A stretch of 64,000 nucleotides of DNA. It comes from SAR92 clade bacterium H921 (GTDB taxonomy: Bacteria > Pseudomonadota > Gammaproteobacteria > Pseudomonadales > Porticoccaceae). Under the pieces are notes generated by a model. That model saw nothing but the letters and a program-made list of their open reading frames with translations. It had not been told where the DNA came from and did no database searches. The translations under genes and the position numbers were made by a program. Of the stretch, positions 1 through 8,655 are shown one piece after another (positions within the stretch are counted from its first letter, which is position 1; the number at the start of each line of letters is the position of its first letter). Location of the stretch: the NCBI GenBank assembly GCA_025153755.1, contig JAOALD010000003.1, positions 186,001 to 250,000 on the forward strand, written 5' to 3'.

Positions 1-46
1 AAACCATTTATAATCAGTACTTTATAATACTAAAATAAAGTAGTAT

Positions 47-634
47 CTAGATAGGGTCTATAGAAAACTTCCTCAGCATGGAACACAAATTAATAAGCGG
101 TAGTCCTATTAAAGACGTAGGGTCATCACTATGTACCGCTGCAAACAAGCTGATCCCTAAAGCCTCCGCCTTAAAGCTTCCAGCACAATCATAAGGTTCT
201 TCAGCTAGTAAATAACTCTCTATCTGAGTCTCGCTAAGTTGTCTAAACATAACTTTAGTTGTATTCACTAACGATTGACGCTTTATCGTGCCATTCGCCT
301 GTACCTGAGAAACGGCCAAGCCGCTGTGAAATAGTACCGGATTTCCAGATTGCGCCGTCAGCTGAGCGACGGCCTTTTCGTGGGTGCCTGGTTTACCAAG
401 TACTTTGCCATTGAGTTCAGCAACCTGATCGGCTCCTATGACTGTCGCTAGGGGAAATTTGACCGCTACAACTTCTGCCTTATGGCAAGCTAATCGTTCA
501 GCTAACCCAATGGCTGACTCTGAGTCGCCTGCAGACTCGTCAATATCAGGAGAATAACAAGTAAACTCTAGGTTTAGTCGTTCTAGCAGAGATTTTCTGT
601 ACGAGGATGAAGAGGCGAGGATAAGCTGGCTCAT
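47..634 (-). CDS. yceF: Maf-family nucleotide pyrophosphatase, YceF type
   Basis: A 195-residue Maf/HAM1-fold protein that hydrolyses non-canonical nucleoside triphosphates; the YceF subgroup is known to prefer m7GTP. Visible are the N-terminal ILASSSSYRK loop (residues 5-14), the central IGADQV with the catalytic Asp (about 65-71), GKPGT (about 79-83) and the late CAGSFKAEALG segment, whose GSFK form matches YceF rather than true Maf. Full length for the family. It is divergent from yceD-rpmF, the arrangement seen in many gammaproteobacteria, with 94 bases between them. The substrate is inferred from subfamily. Confidence 0.93.
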   Translation of the reverse strand: MSQLILASSSSYRKSLLERLNLEFTCYSPDIDESAGDSESAIGLAERLACHKAEVVAVKFPLATVIGADQVAELNGKVLGKPGTHEKAVAQLTAQSGNPVLFHSGLAVSQVQANGTIKRQSLVNTTKVMFRQLSETQIESYLLAEEPYDCAGSFKAEALGISLFAAVHSDDPTSLIGLPLINLCSMLRKFSIDPI

Positions 635-670
635 GACGCGGTTTTACTCGAGTTCCTAGGTGAATTTTCT

Positions 671-699
671 TTGACAGATCAAGATGATGACCCTATCAT
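671..699 (+). promoter_or_regulatory. sigma-70 promoter of the yceD-rpmF-plsX-fab operon
   Basis: TTGACA at 671-676 (perfect -35), a 17-base spacer and TATCAT at 694-699 (5 of 6). The -10 is followed at once by GCGCGCC (700-706), a G+C-rich discriminator. It lies 30 bases before the yceD start in the yceF/yceD divergent gap. It is the best sigma-70 match noticed in the window. Confidence 0.8.
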
Positions 700-728
700 G
701 CGCGCCTAACTGAGTACCACCTGTATTT

Positions 729-1238
729 ATGGCACTGCCACTTCAAATTGACCCTCGAAAACTGGCACTTCAAGGTATAAGCCTCGAAGGAACGGTTAAC
801 GTTGAAGACTTACCCAGATTGGCGTCCGCTGTGACATCAATCTGCGGCCCGTTATGGGCGTCTGTGCAGTTTAATCTGGATGAGTCAAAAGCTAAGGTAG
901 CTACTGGTTCTATTAAGGTACCCGTAGAGACAGTCTGTCAGCGCTGTCTCGATCCGCTAACGATAGAGCTACAGGCGGAATTTGCTGTACAGGTAATTTG
1001 GTCTGAGGACCACATTAACAGGGTTGCAACAAATTATGAGCCCTGGTTGGTTACAGACAAGCTGGCTGATTTCAGTGAGTTATTGGAAGACGAAATTTTA
1101 TTGGCACTGCCTTTGGTCAATTATCACGCCAAGGGTGAATGTACTGGAGACACCTTTATGCAAGAAGACGAGGGTGCCGCTGGGGATGAGGTTGTCACTG
1201 ACAATCCATTTAATGTTTTACTGCAGCTGAAGAAGTAG
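729..1238 (+). CDS. yceD: YceD family protein (DUF177)
   Basis: A 169-residue member of the DUF177/YceD family, almost always encoded directly before rpmF. Homologues are linked to 23S rRNA accumulation; the bacterial biochemical role is not settled. The conserved CQRC pair sits near residues 66-70 (VCQRCLDPL), and the C-terminal half carries the usual acidic stretch and a further Cys (KGECTG). ATG at 729 follows the promoter at 671-699 by 30 bases. rpmF begins 35 bases downstream, so the two are very probably co-transcribed. Confidence 0.92.
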   Translation: MALPLQIDPRKLALQGISLEGTVNVEDLPRLASAVTSICGPLWASVQFNLDESKAKVATGSIKVPVETVCQRCLDPLTIELQAEFAVQVIWSEDHINRVATNYEPWLVTDKLADFSELLEDEILLALPLVNYHAKGECTGDTFMQEDEGAAGDEVVTDNPFNVLLQLKK

Positions 1239-1273
1239 TTCATCTGCTATTAATTATTGCTTAGGAGTAACCG

Positions 1274-1453
1274 ATGGCTGTTCAGAAAAGTCGCAAGACC
1301 CGATCCAAACGTGGCATGCGCCGCTCACACGATGCACTTACTGCTGCGACGCTTTCAGTAGATTCAACTAGTGGTGAGAAACACCTGCGCCACCATGTTA
1401 CCGCAGACGGTTTTTACCGTGGCGCAAAAGTCGTTGAGACAAACGCCGAGTAA
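1274..1453 (+). CDS. rpmF: 50S ribosomal protein L32
   Basis: A 59-residue protein beginning [20 protein letters not shown], the typical L32 start, rich in Arg and Lys. It has no Cys, so it is the zinc-free form common in gammaproteobacteria. The start ATG at 1274 has a good Shine-Dalgarno sequence (TAGGAG at 1262-1267). It is flanked by yceD and plsX as in most proteobacteria. Confidence 0.97.
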   Translation: MAVQKSRKTRSKRGMRRSHDALTAATLSVDSTSGEKHLRHHVTADGFYRGAKVVETNAE

Positions 1454-1466
1454 CTAAACGATCTCT

Positions 1467-2507
1467 TTGGCAAATTCTCTTAGAATTGCCGTTGACGCTA
1501 TGGGTGGGGACATTGGTCCTCGCGCTGTAGTGGCTGCGCTCTTAACATCGCTTCGCAAGCACTCCGGTGCCTCTGCGCTGATCTTTGGTGACCGCCAAAA
1601 GGTAGTCCAGGAACTCAATGCCTGCACTGACCCCACGGTGCTTAATCGGATTCATATTCGTCACTGTGACGTGGCGATTGATGACCAAGATCGACCTTCC
1701 GCTGTGCTGCGTCACAAACAGGACTCCTCCATGGGTCTGGCGCTCAAAGCCGTGGCGGATGGAGAGGCTCATGCCTGTATCAGCGCGGGCAATACAGGGG
1801 CGCTGATGGCGCTTGGCCTAGTCCGGTTAAAAACTCTACCTGGCATCTCTCGACCGGCAATATGTGCAACCTTCCCAACCTCAACGGGTCGCTCCTTTAT
1901 GCTTGATCTCGGTGCCAATGTAGACTGTTCACCCCGTCAGCTTCATCAGTTTGCTGTGCTCGGTTCCCTTACGGCTCAGGCAATAGATAATATTTCAGCG
2001 CCGATAGTGCGCCTGCTCAATGTGGGAGAAGAAGAGAGCAAAGGTGGCGACGACATCGCTCAAACTTCAGCTCTTCTGGAGTCGGATCCTATGCTTAATT
2101 ATCAGGGTTATGTGGAGGGGGATGGTGTCTTTAAAGGTACAACTGATGTGGTTGTATGCGACGGCTTTGCTGGAAATGTAGCCGTTAAAACAAGCGAGGG
2201 CTTGGCCATCATGATCAAGGATATGTTCAAGACGTTGCACACAAGCAGTTGGACTGCCCGCCTAGGTGCCTTTCTAATGCGTAGAAAATTAATAGGGCTG
2301 CAAGCACGGCTCGACCCAGCCTTTCATAATGGTGCCTATCTGTTGGGTTTAAATGGAGTCGTGATAAAAAGTCATGGCGGTGCCTCAGAAAAGGCTTTTG
2401 GCCATGCATTAGAAGTGGCCTTACAGGCGGCAAAGCACAATCTACCGAGTGTTTTGTTACCTATACTCAAGGACAAAATGGACAATAAGGTTAACAGAGG
2501 CCTATGA
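1467..2507 (+). CDS. plsX: phosphate acyltransferase PlsX
   Basis: A 346-residue PlsX, which turns acyl-ACP into acyl-phosphate for PlsY in phospholipid synthesis. Visible are DAMGGD near residues 11-16, the SAGNTGAL segment (about 106-113) and LGANVD (about 150). I chose the TTG start at 1467, 13 bases after rpmF: the next in-frame ATG (1500) would remove part of the conserved N-terminal strand and the DAMGGD motif. There is no clear Shine-Dalgarno, so coupling to rpmF translation is likely. The 3' end overlaps fabD by 4 bases. Confidence 0.95.
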   Translation: MANSLRIAVDAMGGDIGPRAVVAALLTSLRKHSGASALIFGDRQKVVQELNACTDPTVLNRIHIRHCDVAIDDQDRPSAVLRHKQDSSMGLALKAVADGEAHACISAGNTGALMALGLVRLKTLPGISRPAICATFPTSTGRSFMLDLGANVDCSPRQLHQFAVLGSLTAQAIDNISAPIVRLLNVGEEESKGGDDIAQTSALLESDPMLNYQGYVEGDGVFKGTTDVVVCDGFAGNVAVKTSEGLAIMIKDMFKTLHTSSWTARLGAFLMRRKLIGLQARLDPAFHNGAYLLGLNGVVIKSHGGASEKAFGHALEVALQAAKHNLPSVLLPILKDKMDNKVNRGL

Positions 2508-3439
2508 ATAATAATTTAGCTCTTGTATTTCCCGGTCAGGGGTCACAGAAAATTGGCATGCTTGGAGATCTAGCGGCACAAAACTCCATCGTCGAACGCA
2601 CCTTCGCGGAAGCCTCAGATGTTCTGGGCTATGACGCTTGGGCAATGGTGCAAACGGGCGAACAGGAGGCGATTAACCTAACTGAGCGCACCCAGCCAAT
2701 ACTTCTAACTAGTAGCGTGGCTATATGGCGCCTGTGGCAGAACAAGGGTGGCCCTATGCCGGCCCAGATGGCCGGTCATAGTCTTGGAGAATGGTCTGCA
2801 CTAGTTTGTTCAGAGGTTTTAGCATTTGCTGATGCTATAAAGATAGTTAGGGCACGCGGTGCCTATATGCAGGACGCCGTACCTGTAGGTGTAGGAGCAA
2901 TGGCTGCTATTTTAGGTGTGGCCTATGAGGTTATTCTCGATGCCTGTGACAAAGTTCGCCAGGATGAGGTGGTTGACGCTGTAAATTTCAACGCTCCAGG
3001 GCAGGTGGTTATTGCCGGTTCTGCGGCAGCGGTTGATCGCGCCATAGATGTTTGCAAGCAGGCGGGCGCCAAGCGTGCTATGAAACTGCCAGTTAGCGCA
3101 CCATTTCACACCTCGCTAATGCAACCAGCCGCAGAAAATCTAACAGAGTTAGTTAGCAGTACGGACTTTAGTAGTCCAAAGATTCCGATTTTACACAACG
3201 TTCATGCCAAGGCAGAGACAAAACCTGAGGCTATTAAGGCGTTGATGCTCGAGCAGATATACAAACCAGTAATGTGGGTAGACTGCATTGAGGGTCTTAG
3301 GTCCAATGGCGCACAAATTTTTGTCGAGTGCGGACCCGGTCGAGTACTAAATGGTCTGACCAAGCGTATCGACCGTGATCTGACGTCTTTTTCCACAGAC
3401 GACGTGGCCAGTCTTGAAAACGCACTGACTTCCGTCTAG
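2504..3439 (+). CDS. fabD: malonyl-CoA:ACP transacylase
   Basis: A 311-residue FabD that loads malonyl groups onto acyl carrier protein, the entry step of fatty-acid elongation. GQGSQ is at residues 11-15, the nucleophile motif GHSLGEW with Ser93 at 91-97, and the catalytic His lies in APFHTSLM near 200. The ATG overlaps the plsX stop (ATGA), giving translational coupling. fabH, which lies between plsX and fabD in enterobacteria, is missing here, as in Pseudomonas. Confidence 0.97.
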   Translation: MNNNLALVFPGQGSQKIGMLGDLAAQNSIVERTFAEASDVLGYDAWAMVQTGEQEAINLTERTQPILLTSSVAIWRLWQNKGGPMPAQMAGHSLGEWSALVCSEVLAFADAIKIVRARGAYMQDAVPVGVGAMAAILGVAYEVILDACDKVRQDEVVDAVNFNAPGQVVIAGSAAAVDRAIDVCKQAGAKRAMKLPVSAPFHTSLMQPAAENLTELVSSTDFSSPKIPILHNVHAKAETKPEAIKALMLEQIYKPVMWVDCIEGLRSNGAQIFVECGPGRVLNGLTKRIDRDLTSFSTDDVASLENALTSV

Positions 3440-3468
3440 CTGCGCATACTTAACAATAGGAGAACAGT

Positions 3469-4212
3469 ATGACTGATGAACGAAAGGTTGCTCTAGTAAC
3501 TGGCGCAAGTCGCGGTATTGGGGCTGCAATAGCAGATGATTTGGGAGCCTTGGGTCATATAGTTATCGGTACCGCCACTACCGAAGCTGGAGCGGAAAAA
3601 ATTAGTCAGCGCTTGGCCTCAAAAAATATAGCCGGGCGTGGGGTTATGTTGAATGTAACCGATGTGGAGTCGATTGATAGTGTTTTAAAAACTATTATCG
3701 AACAGTTTGGCGCTCCCACGATACTCGTTAACAATGCTGGTATTACCAAAGATAATATCCTCATGCGCATGAAAGAGGACGATTGGATGGATGTGGTTAA
3801 TACTAACCTCACCTCAGTTTTCCGCCTAGCTAAAGCCTGCGTGCGCCCTATGACCAAAGCCCGTTGGGGCCGCATCATCAATATCAGCTCAGTCGTGGGA
3901 TCAATGGGAAATGGCGGCCAAAGTAACTATTCCGCAAGCAAAGCCGGCGTTGAAGGATTTGCCAGAGCGCTAGCCAAAGAACTGGGTTCGCGCAGCATCA
4001 CTGTCAATACGGTTGCCCCAGGTTTTATTGATACTGATATGACCAAAGACCTCCCTGATGCAAATAAAGACGCTATGCTTACACAGATACCACTGGCTCG
4101 ATTGGGGGCCCCCGAGGAGATAGCGGCGGTAGTGAGTTTTCTCGCGAGTGACGCCGCAGGTTATATAACTGGTGAAACTATCCATGTAAATGGTGGTATG
4201 TATATGGCCTAA
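3469..4212 (+). CDS. fabG: 3-oxoacyl-ACP reductase
   Basis: A 247-residue short-chain dehydrogenase that reduces 3-oxoacyl-ACP with NADPH. The cofactor loop TGASRGIG is at residues 11-18, NNAG near 88-91, the catalytic Ser in INISSVVGS near 140, and YSASK (the Tyr/Lys pair) near 153-157. The C-terminus GGMYMA is typical of FabG. A clear AGGAG precedes the ATG. It is the third gene of the fab run, 29 bases after fabD. Confidence 0.97.
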   Translation: MTDERKVALVTGASRGIGAAIADDLGALGHIVIGTATTEAGAEKISQRLASKNIAGRGVMLNVTDVESIDSVLKTIIEQFGAPTILVNNAGITKDNILMRMKEDDWMDVVNTNLTSVFRLAKACVRPMTKARWGRIINISSVVGSMGNGGQSNYSASKAGVEGFARALAKELGSRSITVNTVAPGFIDTDMTKDLPDANKDAMLTQIPLARLGAPEEIAAVVSFLASDAAGYITGETIHVNGGMYMA

Positions 4213-4243
4213 CCCTCTGATTTTACTGATTATTTGAGCTTTT

Positions 4244-4284
4244 TTGAAATGGGCACTAGCATTTTGTAATTTGTAGGGTAAAAT
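4244..4284 (+). promoter_or_regulatory. candidate promoter(s) of acpP
   Basis: The 164-base fabG-acpP gap holds two overlapping sigma-70 candidates. One is TTGAAA (4244-4249), 17 bases, TAATTT (4267-4272). The other uses TAAAAT (4279-4284) followed directly by GCGCGCCC, with only a poor -35. The second shares its -10/discriminator layout with the yceD and mdh promoters. A separate acpP promoter fits the high level of ACP known in bacteria. Confidence 0.5.
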
Positions 4285-4376
4285 GCGCGCCCTAAATCAC
4301 AGTTAAACGTTATTTGGCTGTTTTAATAGCCGGATTGAAGATATATACCCGACCCCTTTAAAGGAGTAGAAATACG

Positions 4377-4610
4377 ATGAGCAACATCGAAGAACGCGTT
4401 ATAAAAATGGTTGCAGAGCAACTAGGTGTGAAAGAAGAAGATGTTAAAACAACTTCCTCTTTTGTTGAAGATCTTGGCGCAGACTCGCTGGATACAGTTG
4501 AACTCATTATGGCTTTGGAAGAGGAATTCGATGCTGAAATACCTGATGAAGACGCAGAGAAAATAGCCACTGTGCAGGACGCCATTAGCTATATAACAGC
4601 AAACGGCTGA
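4377..4610 (+). CDS. acpP: acyl carrier protein
   Basis: A 77-residue, strongly acidic ACP. The 4'-phosphopantetheine attachment site is Ser37 in [10 protein letters not shown], the standard DSL motif. It carries growing acyl chains for fatty-acid synthesis. AAAGGAG lies 7 bases before the ATG. It has its own promoter region and is closed by a strong intrinsic terminator at 4624-4657, so it is probably also made as a short single-gene mRNA. fabF, usually next, is absent. Confidence 0.98.
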   Translation: MSNIEERVIKMVAEQLGVKEEDVKTTSSFVEDLGADSLDTVELIMALEEEFDAEIPDEDAEKIATVQDAISYITANG

Positions 4611-4623
4611 TTCTAATGTTTTT

Positions 4624-4657
4624 TAAAAAAAACCGCTCCAATTGGGGCGGTTTTTTT
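4624..4657 (+). terminator. intrinsic terminator after acpP
   Basis: An A-run, then the stem CCGCTCC/GGGGCGG with an AATT loop (one G-T pair), followed by seven T. The A-tract and T-tract extend the stem, so it may work in both directions, although no minus-strand gene ends here. Confidence 0.9.
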
Positions 4658-4685
4658 ATGAGTAAAAGTTTTGTTTAATGGTGCC

Positions 4686-5543
4686 ATGGAAAAAAGCAAT
4701 TTAATTGGCAGTATCGATGGTGCTCTTAGTTCTAGCAATTTGCTATCAGAGCGAGGGTTGGCATACGGTCACGGTCTGTTTGAAACTATGCGCCTGCATC
4801 AGGGGCAGTTGCCGTTGCTCAGCTGGCATCTCGATAGACTCATACGGGACGCGTCTATTTTAAGTATCCCGTTACAGTTACCCATTATTGAGCGGCACAT
4901 CAATGATTTTCAGCGGTATCTTAGGCAGCAAAAAATAGATAATGGGGTTGTTAAGTTAATTGTGGCCGCAGGTGATGGCGGGCGTGGTTATAAAAATCCG
5001 GCAACAATTAAACCGAGAGTTATCTGTGTTTACTCTGATCTACCCCAGCTTGATCATCAGGGGGTCAACCTATGGCGCTGCCAGTATCGACTGCCGAGCA
5101 ATCCTGTTTTGTCAGGCATCAAACATCTTAATCGTCTTGATCAAGTTCTAGCACGTAATGAATGGACTGACGACCTCTATAGCGACGGTTTAATGTTTGA
5201 CCAACACAATCAACTCGTTGAAACCACTTCGGCAAATATTTTTCTACATTGTCCCCGACAGGGGTGGTTAACTCCGGACTTGAGCAATGCTGGAGTGTCT
5301 GGCGTGATGCGCGCTTTACTCTTAGAGGAGATTTTCCCGAGTCTGGCGAAAAAAGTGACAGTCACGGATATAGATTCCGATCGGCTATCTGGCTGTGACC
5401 ATATGTTTATCTGTAATTCTGTGCGAGGACTCACGCCGGTGCTTGGCTTTAGCCAAGACCAAAATCTTGTGACTTTAACTATCGGTAATGATGTAAAAAT
5501 GCTTCAATCTGCACTGGCCGATAACTATCCCTGTTTTAGATGA
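4686..5543 (+). CDS. pabC: aminodeoxychorismate lyase (class IV PLP aminotransferase fold)
   Basis: PabC forms p-aminobenzoate and pyruvate from aminodeoxychorismate for folate synthesis. Visible are ERGLAYGHGLFET near the N-terminus and the PLP lysine in SGIKHLNRLDQ (about residue 146). Near the C-terminus are TSANIF and FICNSVRGL. I used ATG 4686 (285 residues); a TTG at 4671 would add five residues and cannot be excluded, and neither start has a strong Shine-Dalgarno. The end overlaps mltG by 4 bases. The pabC-mltG-tmk-holB order is conserved in gammaproteobacteria. Confidence 0.92.
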   Translation: MEKSNLIGSIDGALSSSNLLSERGLAYGHGLFETMRLHQGQLPLLSWHLDRLIRDASILSIPLQLPIIERHINDFQRYLRQQKIDNGVVKLIVAAGDGGRGYKNPATIKPRVICVYSDLPQLDHQGVNLWRCQYRLPSNPVLSGIKHLNRLDQVLARNEWTDDLYSDGLMFDQHNQLVETTSANIFLHCPRQGWLTPDLSNAGVSGVMRALLLEEIFPSLAKKVTVTDIDSDRLSGCDHMFICNSVRGLTPVLGFSQDQNLVTLTIGNDVKMLQSALADNYPCFR

Positions 5544-6592
5544 CTAAACCCCAGTTACGACTCGCTATTCTCTGCTTATTAGGTACAGCAATGGCTGGAT
5601 TGTGGCTGTTCGCTTTTGCCCAACATCACTTGGATAGACCAGTAGTGCTAGTGCAAAACAGCCCCATTGTTTGGACTATTAAAAAAGGTAGCAGTCTAAG
5701 TGGTGTAACAAGGCAGCTGTACAGTAGAAACATTATTTCCCACCCTCGAATTCTTACTATTTACGCCAAGCTGGCAGACCGTATAGCTATAAAAGCAGGT
5801 AACTATGCCATTGATCCGAGCGACAGCGCTCGGACTCTGCTCAGGAAATTCAATAATGGCGATGTTATCTTGCACCAAATCACCTTTCCCGAGGGCTGGT
5901 CATTTGGACAATGGTTAGCGCACCTGGGCAAAAAAGAGCAATTTAGTGAGTCTGCCACCGCTGACACCGACAAAATATTAGAGTCTGCAGGCCTTGAACT
6001 CGCCCATCCGGAAGGGTGGTTTTTTCCTGACACATACAGCTATAGCTCTACGGACTCGCTATCTGACATTCTTAGACAAGCACATAAGCAGATGCGCCAG
6101 GTACTTGAAAGGGCCTGGAAGGGCAGAGACATTGGATTGCCCTACGAGTCACCCTATGAAGCGCTGATAATGGCGTCAATTATTGAAAAAGAGACGGGCG
6201 TTGCCCGCGAGCGCCCAGAGATAGCCGGCGTCTTCGTGCGTCGCTTACAAAAATCGATGCGCCTGCAGACAGATCCCACGGTTATCTATGGCTTAGGCGA
6301 TGCCTATAAGGGCAATATTACGCGAAAACATTTACGTCAGCGCACTGCCTACAATACCTATATGATTAATGGTTTACCGCCCACGCCTATAGCGATGCCA
6401 AGTGCGGCTGCTATTGAGGCAGCAGTGCATCCTTTACCCGGAAGCAGCCTATATTTTGTCGCCCGTGGTGATGGTAGCCATTATTTTTCAGACAGTCTTG
6501 AACAACACCTGCAAGCGGTCAGGCAATATCAAATAAAGCGGCGGGCTCAGAACTATCAATCTGCGCCGCCTAAAACACAGCAACGTCAGTAG
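5540..6592 (+). CDS. mltG: endolytic murein transglycosylase MltG
   Basis: A 350-residue YceG/MltG protein that cleaves nascent glycan strands in the periplasm and releases them from the synthase. One membrane segment lies at residues 9-28 (LCLLGTAMAGLWLFAF), followed by a LysM-like region. The catalytic domain shows ASIIEKETG with the catalytic Glu near 218, then LQTDPTVIYGLG and NTYMINGLPPTPI. It overlaps the pabC stop, and tmk starts 12 bases downstream. Confidence 0.96.
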   Translation: MTKPQLRLAILCLLGTAMAGLWLFAFAQHHLDRPVVLVQNSPIVWTIKKGSSLSGVTRQLYSRNIISHPRILTIYAKLADRIAIKAGNYAIDPSDSARTLLRKFNNGDVILHQITFPEGWSFGQWLAHLGKKEQFSESATADTDKILESAGLELAHPEGWFFPDTYSYSSTDSLSDILRQAHKQMRQVLERAWKGRDIGLPYESPYEALIMASIIEKETGVARERPEIAGVFVRRLQKSMRLQTDPTVIYGLGDAYKGNITRKHLRQRTAYNTYMINGLPPTPIAMPSAAAIEAAVHPLPGSSLYFVARGDGSHYFSDSLEQHLQAVRQYQIKRRAQNYQSAPPKTQQRQ

Positions 6593-6604
6593 AGCGAAAT
6601 GTAA

Positions 6605-7243
6605 ATGCGCGGTAAATTTATAACTATCGAGGGTACCGAAGGGGTGGGTAAAACCACTAACATTGAGTTTATTCAGTCCTGGCTTGAGCAAAAAAAGGTG
6701 GGGTTTGTCTGTACCCGCGAGCCCGGCGGCACTCCTTTGGCAGAGCAGATACGTGAGTTACTTCTCACACCGAGAGAGGAAACAGTTGCAGGTATTGCCG
6801 AGCTACTTCTCATGTTCGCGGGACGCGCGCAACACCTGCACCATGTCATTGAACCTGAACTGACCAAGGGGGCATGGGTACTCTGTGATCGCTTCACTGA
6901 TGCTACCTACGCTTATCAGGGAGCCGGACGCAATATGGGTAGCGATCTTATTACCCAGCTCGAAATGCTAGTGCAGAATGGTTTGAAGCCAGATCTAACA
7001 CTGATTCTGGATATTCCAGTAGCTCTGGGCCTCAAGCGTGCCAGCGAACGCAGTAAACCAGATCGCTTTGAACAGGAACAGCTGGAGTTTTTTGAACGGG
7101 TGCGTCAGGGTTATCTCAGCATCGCAGCGGGGGATCCAGATCGATGTGTAGTTATCGATGCCTCTAAGCCATTAAATGATGTGCGAACTGACATCTGTGC
7201 GGCGCTAGATGCATTTTGGGCCTCGTCTGAGGCATCTAGCTGA
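6605..7243 (+). CDS. tmk: thymidylate kinase
   Basis: A 212-residue dTMP kinase making dTDP for DNA synthesis. The P-loop GTEGVGKTT is at about residues 9-17, the DR motif in CDRFTDATYAYQGAGR near 97-112, and a LID region near 145-155 (RASERSKPDRFE). Length is normal. Its TGA stop overlaps the holB ATG by one base, so translation of the two is coupled. Confidence 0.97.
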   Translation: MRGKFITIEGTEGVGKTTNIEFIQSWLEQKKVGFVCTREPGGTPLAEQIRELLLTPREETVAGIAELLLMFAGRAQHLHHVIEPELTKGAWVLCDRFTDATYAYQGAGRNMGSDLITQLEMLVQNGLKPDLTLILDIPVALGLKRASERSKPDRFEQEQLEFFERVRQGYLSIAAGDPDRCVVIDASKPLNDVRTDICAALDAFWASSEASS

Positions 7244-8199
7244 TGGAGGGCTCTGGGTCGCTTTCACTAAGTCTGCCATACCCCTGGCATGAGTCGATTT
7301 GGGACAACTTTAATCAAGATATAGAGCAGGATCGACTGGCCCACGCACTCATGCTCAATGGCCCTAAAGGTATAGGCAAGGTGCGTCTAGCCATGGCATT
7401 GGCCCAGCGCTTGCTTTGTACCGCCGAAATGAGTAGATATGCCTGTGGGTCGTGCAAAAGCTGTCAGCTACTACTAGCAGGTAATCACCCAGATCTGACT
7501 GTGCTTGAGCCGGAGGATGACGGAAAAAAAATACTTATTGAGCCCGTCCGAAAACTCTGCACATTACTCAGTAAAACAGCGCAACAGGGTGGCTGGAAAG
7601 TCGCCGTTATAATACCCGCAGAGTCGATGAATATAAGTGCCGCCAATGCGCTTCTTAAAAGTCTTGAAGAACCTCAGGGTAATACGCTACTCATTTTAGT
7701 GTCTGACCGTCCTGGTATGGTGTCAGCAACCATTCGCAGCCGCTGTCAAAAGACCAATCTGGCTCTACCAGATTCTAGAATTGCGAACCAATGGCTGGGA
7801 GAGATTACTGGCAATAGCGAGCAGTCAGAGGCTACATTGGCTCTATCTGCAGGTCGACCCCTGTTAGCACTGGAGTATATGCAAAGCGATAGCTTAGAGA
7901 TTCGTCGTGATTTTGAGGCCACACTAGACGCACTGCGCCGCGGTGATATATCGGCAGTCGATGCTGCGCAGAAGTGCCATAAACAAAATGCAGATATTAT
8001 GCTAGGTTGTTTTATGGATTATTTACATCGAATCGCGACTGGCGAGTTAAAAGACAATCCCAATCCATGGCTATTTGATTTTTCGGATAAATTACGGACT
8101 GCTCGAAGTTGGGTTCTATCCGGTTCTAATCCTAATCTGCAGCTGTTATGGGAGGAGCTTTTTATGGACTGGTTGCAGGTATTCCGTCGTAGGCGTTAG
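7243..8199 (+). CDS. holB: DNA polymerase III delta' subunit
   Basis: A 318-residue clamp-loader subunit. The N-terminus has a degenerate nucleotide-binding loop (GPKGIGKVRLA). A four-cysteine zinc module follows (a lone Cys near 65, then YACGSCKSC near 72-78). LLKSLEEP and a sensor-type SRCQ near 165 are also visible. The C-terminal third is divergent, as usual for delta'. It sits between tmk and pilZ as in Pseudomonas. Confidence 0.95.
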   Translation: MEGSGSLSLSLPYPWHESIWDNFNQDIEQDRLAHALMLNGPKGIGKVRLAMALAQRLLCTAEMSRYACGSCKSCQLLLAGNHPDLTVLEPEDDGKKILIEPVRKLCTLLSKTAQQGGWKVAVIIPAESMNISAANALLKSLEEPQGNTLLILVSDRPGMVSATIRSRCQKTNLALPDSRIANQWLGEITGNSEQSEATLALSAGRPLLALEYMQSDSLEIRRDFEATLDALRRGDISAVDAAQKCHKQNADIMLGCFMDYLHRIATGELKDNPNPWLFDFSDKLRTARSWVLSGSNPNLQLLWEELFMDWLQVFRRRR

Positions 8200-8275
8200 G
8201 AGGGCTATACTAACTGTACATTTAACAGTGATTCTCAATAACTACGGATTGTGGGGCGCAGGAGGCATTAAAGTG

Positions 8276-8629
8276 ATGGGGGACGGTTTCAGTGGTAACC
8301 AAGGCGGCGTGTTAACCCTAGACATCCATAATGAAAGTGAACTGCATGAACATTACATGTCGTTTGTTCAGGGAGGAGCTATCTTTGTGCCCACTAAAAG
8401 AACTCATGTGTTGGAGGAGGATGTTAATCTCCTGCTCCACATCTATCTACGCAACGATCCAATTACCATAGCAGGCAAAGTGGTTTGGATAACCCATAAG
8501 GGCGCCGGCACCACTAAGACAGAAGGTGTTGGCATACAGTTTACTGATGAGCAGGCAGAGCTTAAACTACATATCGAGCAAGCGTTAACTGGCGACGCCT
8601 TCCTTGACCTCAGTACCCAAACAATTTAA
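8276..8629 (+). CDS. pilZ: type IV pilus assembly protein PilZ
   Basis: A 117-residue single-domain PilZ encoded between holB and tatD, the position of pilZ in Pseudomonas. AGGAGG at 8260-8265 fits ATG 8276 or GTG 8273; an open frame further upstream only overlaps holB. It has no RxxxR motif at the N-terminus, so like other true PilZ proteins of pilus assembly it probably does not bind c-di-GMP. The core shows GGAIFVPTKR and GKVVWITHKG. The role is inferred from family and position; no other pilus genes lie in the window. Confidence 0.88.
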   Translation: MGDGFSGNQGGVLTLDIHNESELHEHYMSFVQGGAIFVPTKRTHVLEEDVNLLLHIYLRNDPITIAGKVVWITHKGAGTTKTEGVGIQFTDEQAELKLHIEQALTGDAFLDLSTQTI

Positions 8630-8655
8630 AAGCCATTAAAAAGAAAAGTCATATT

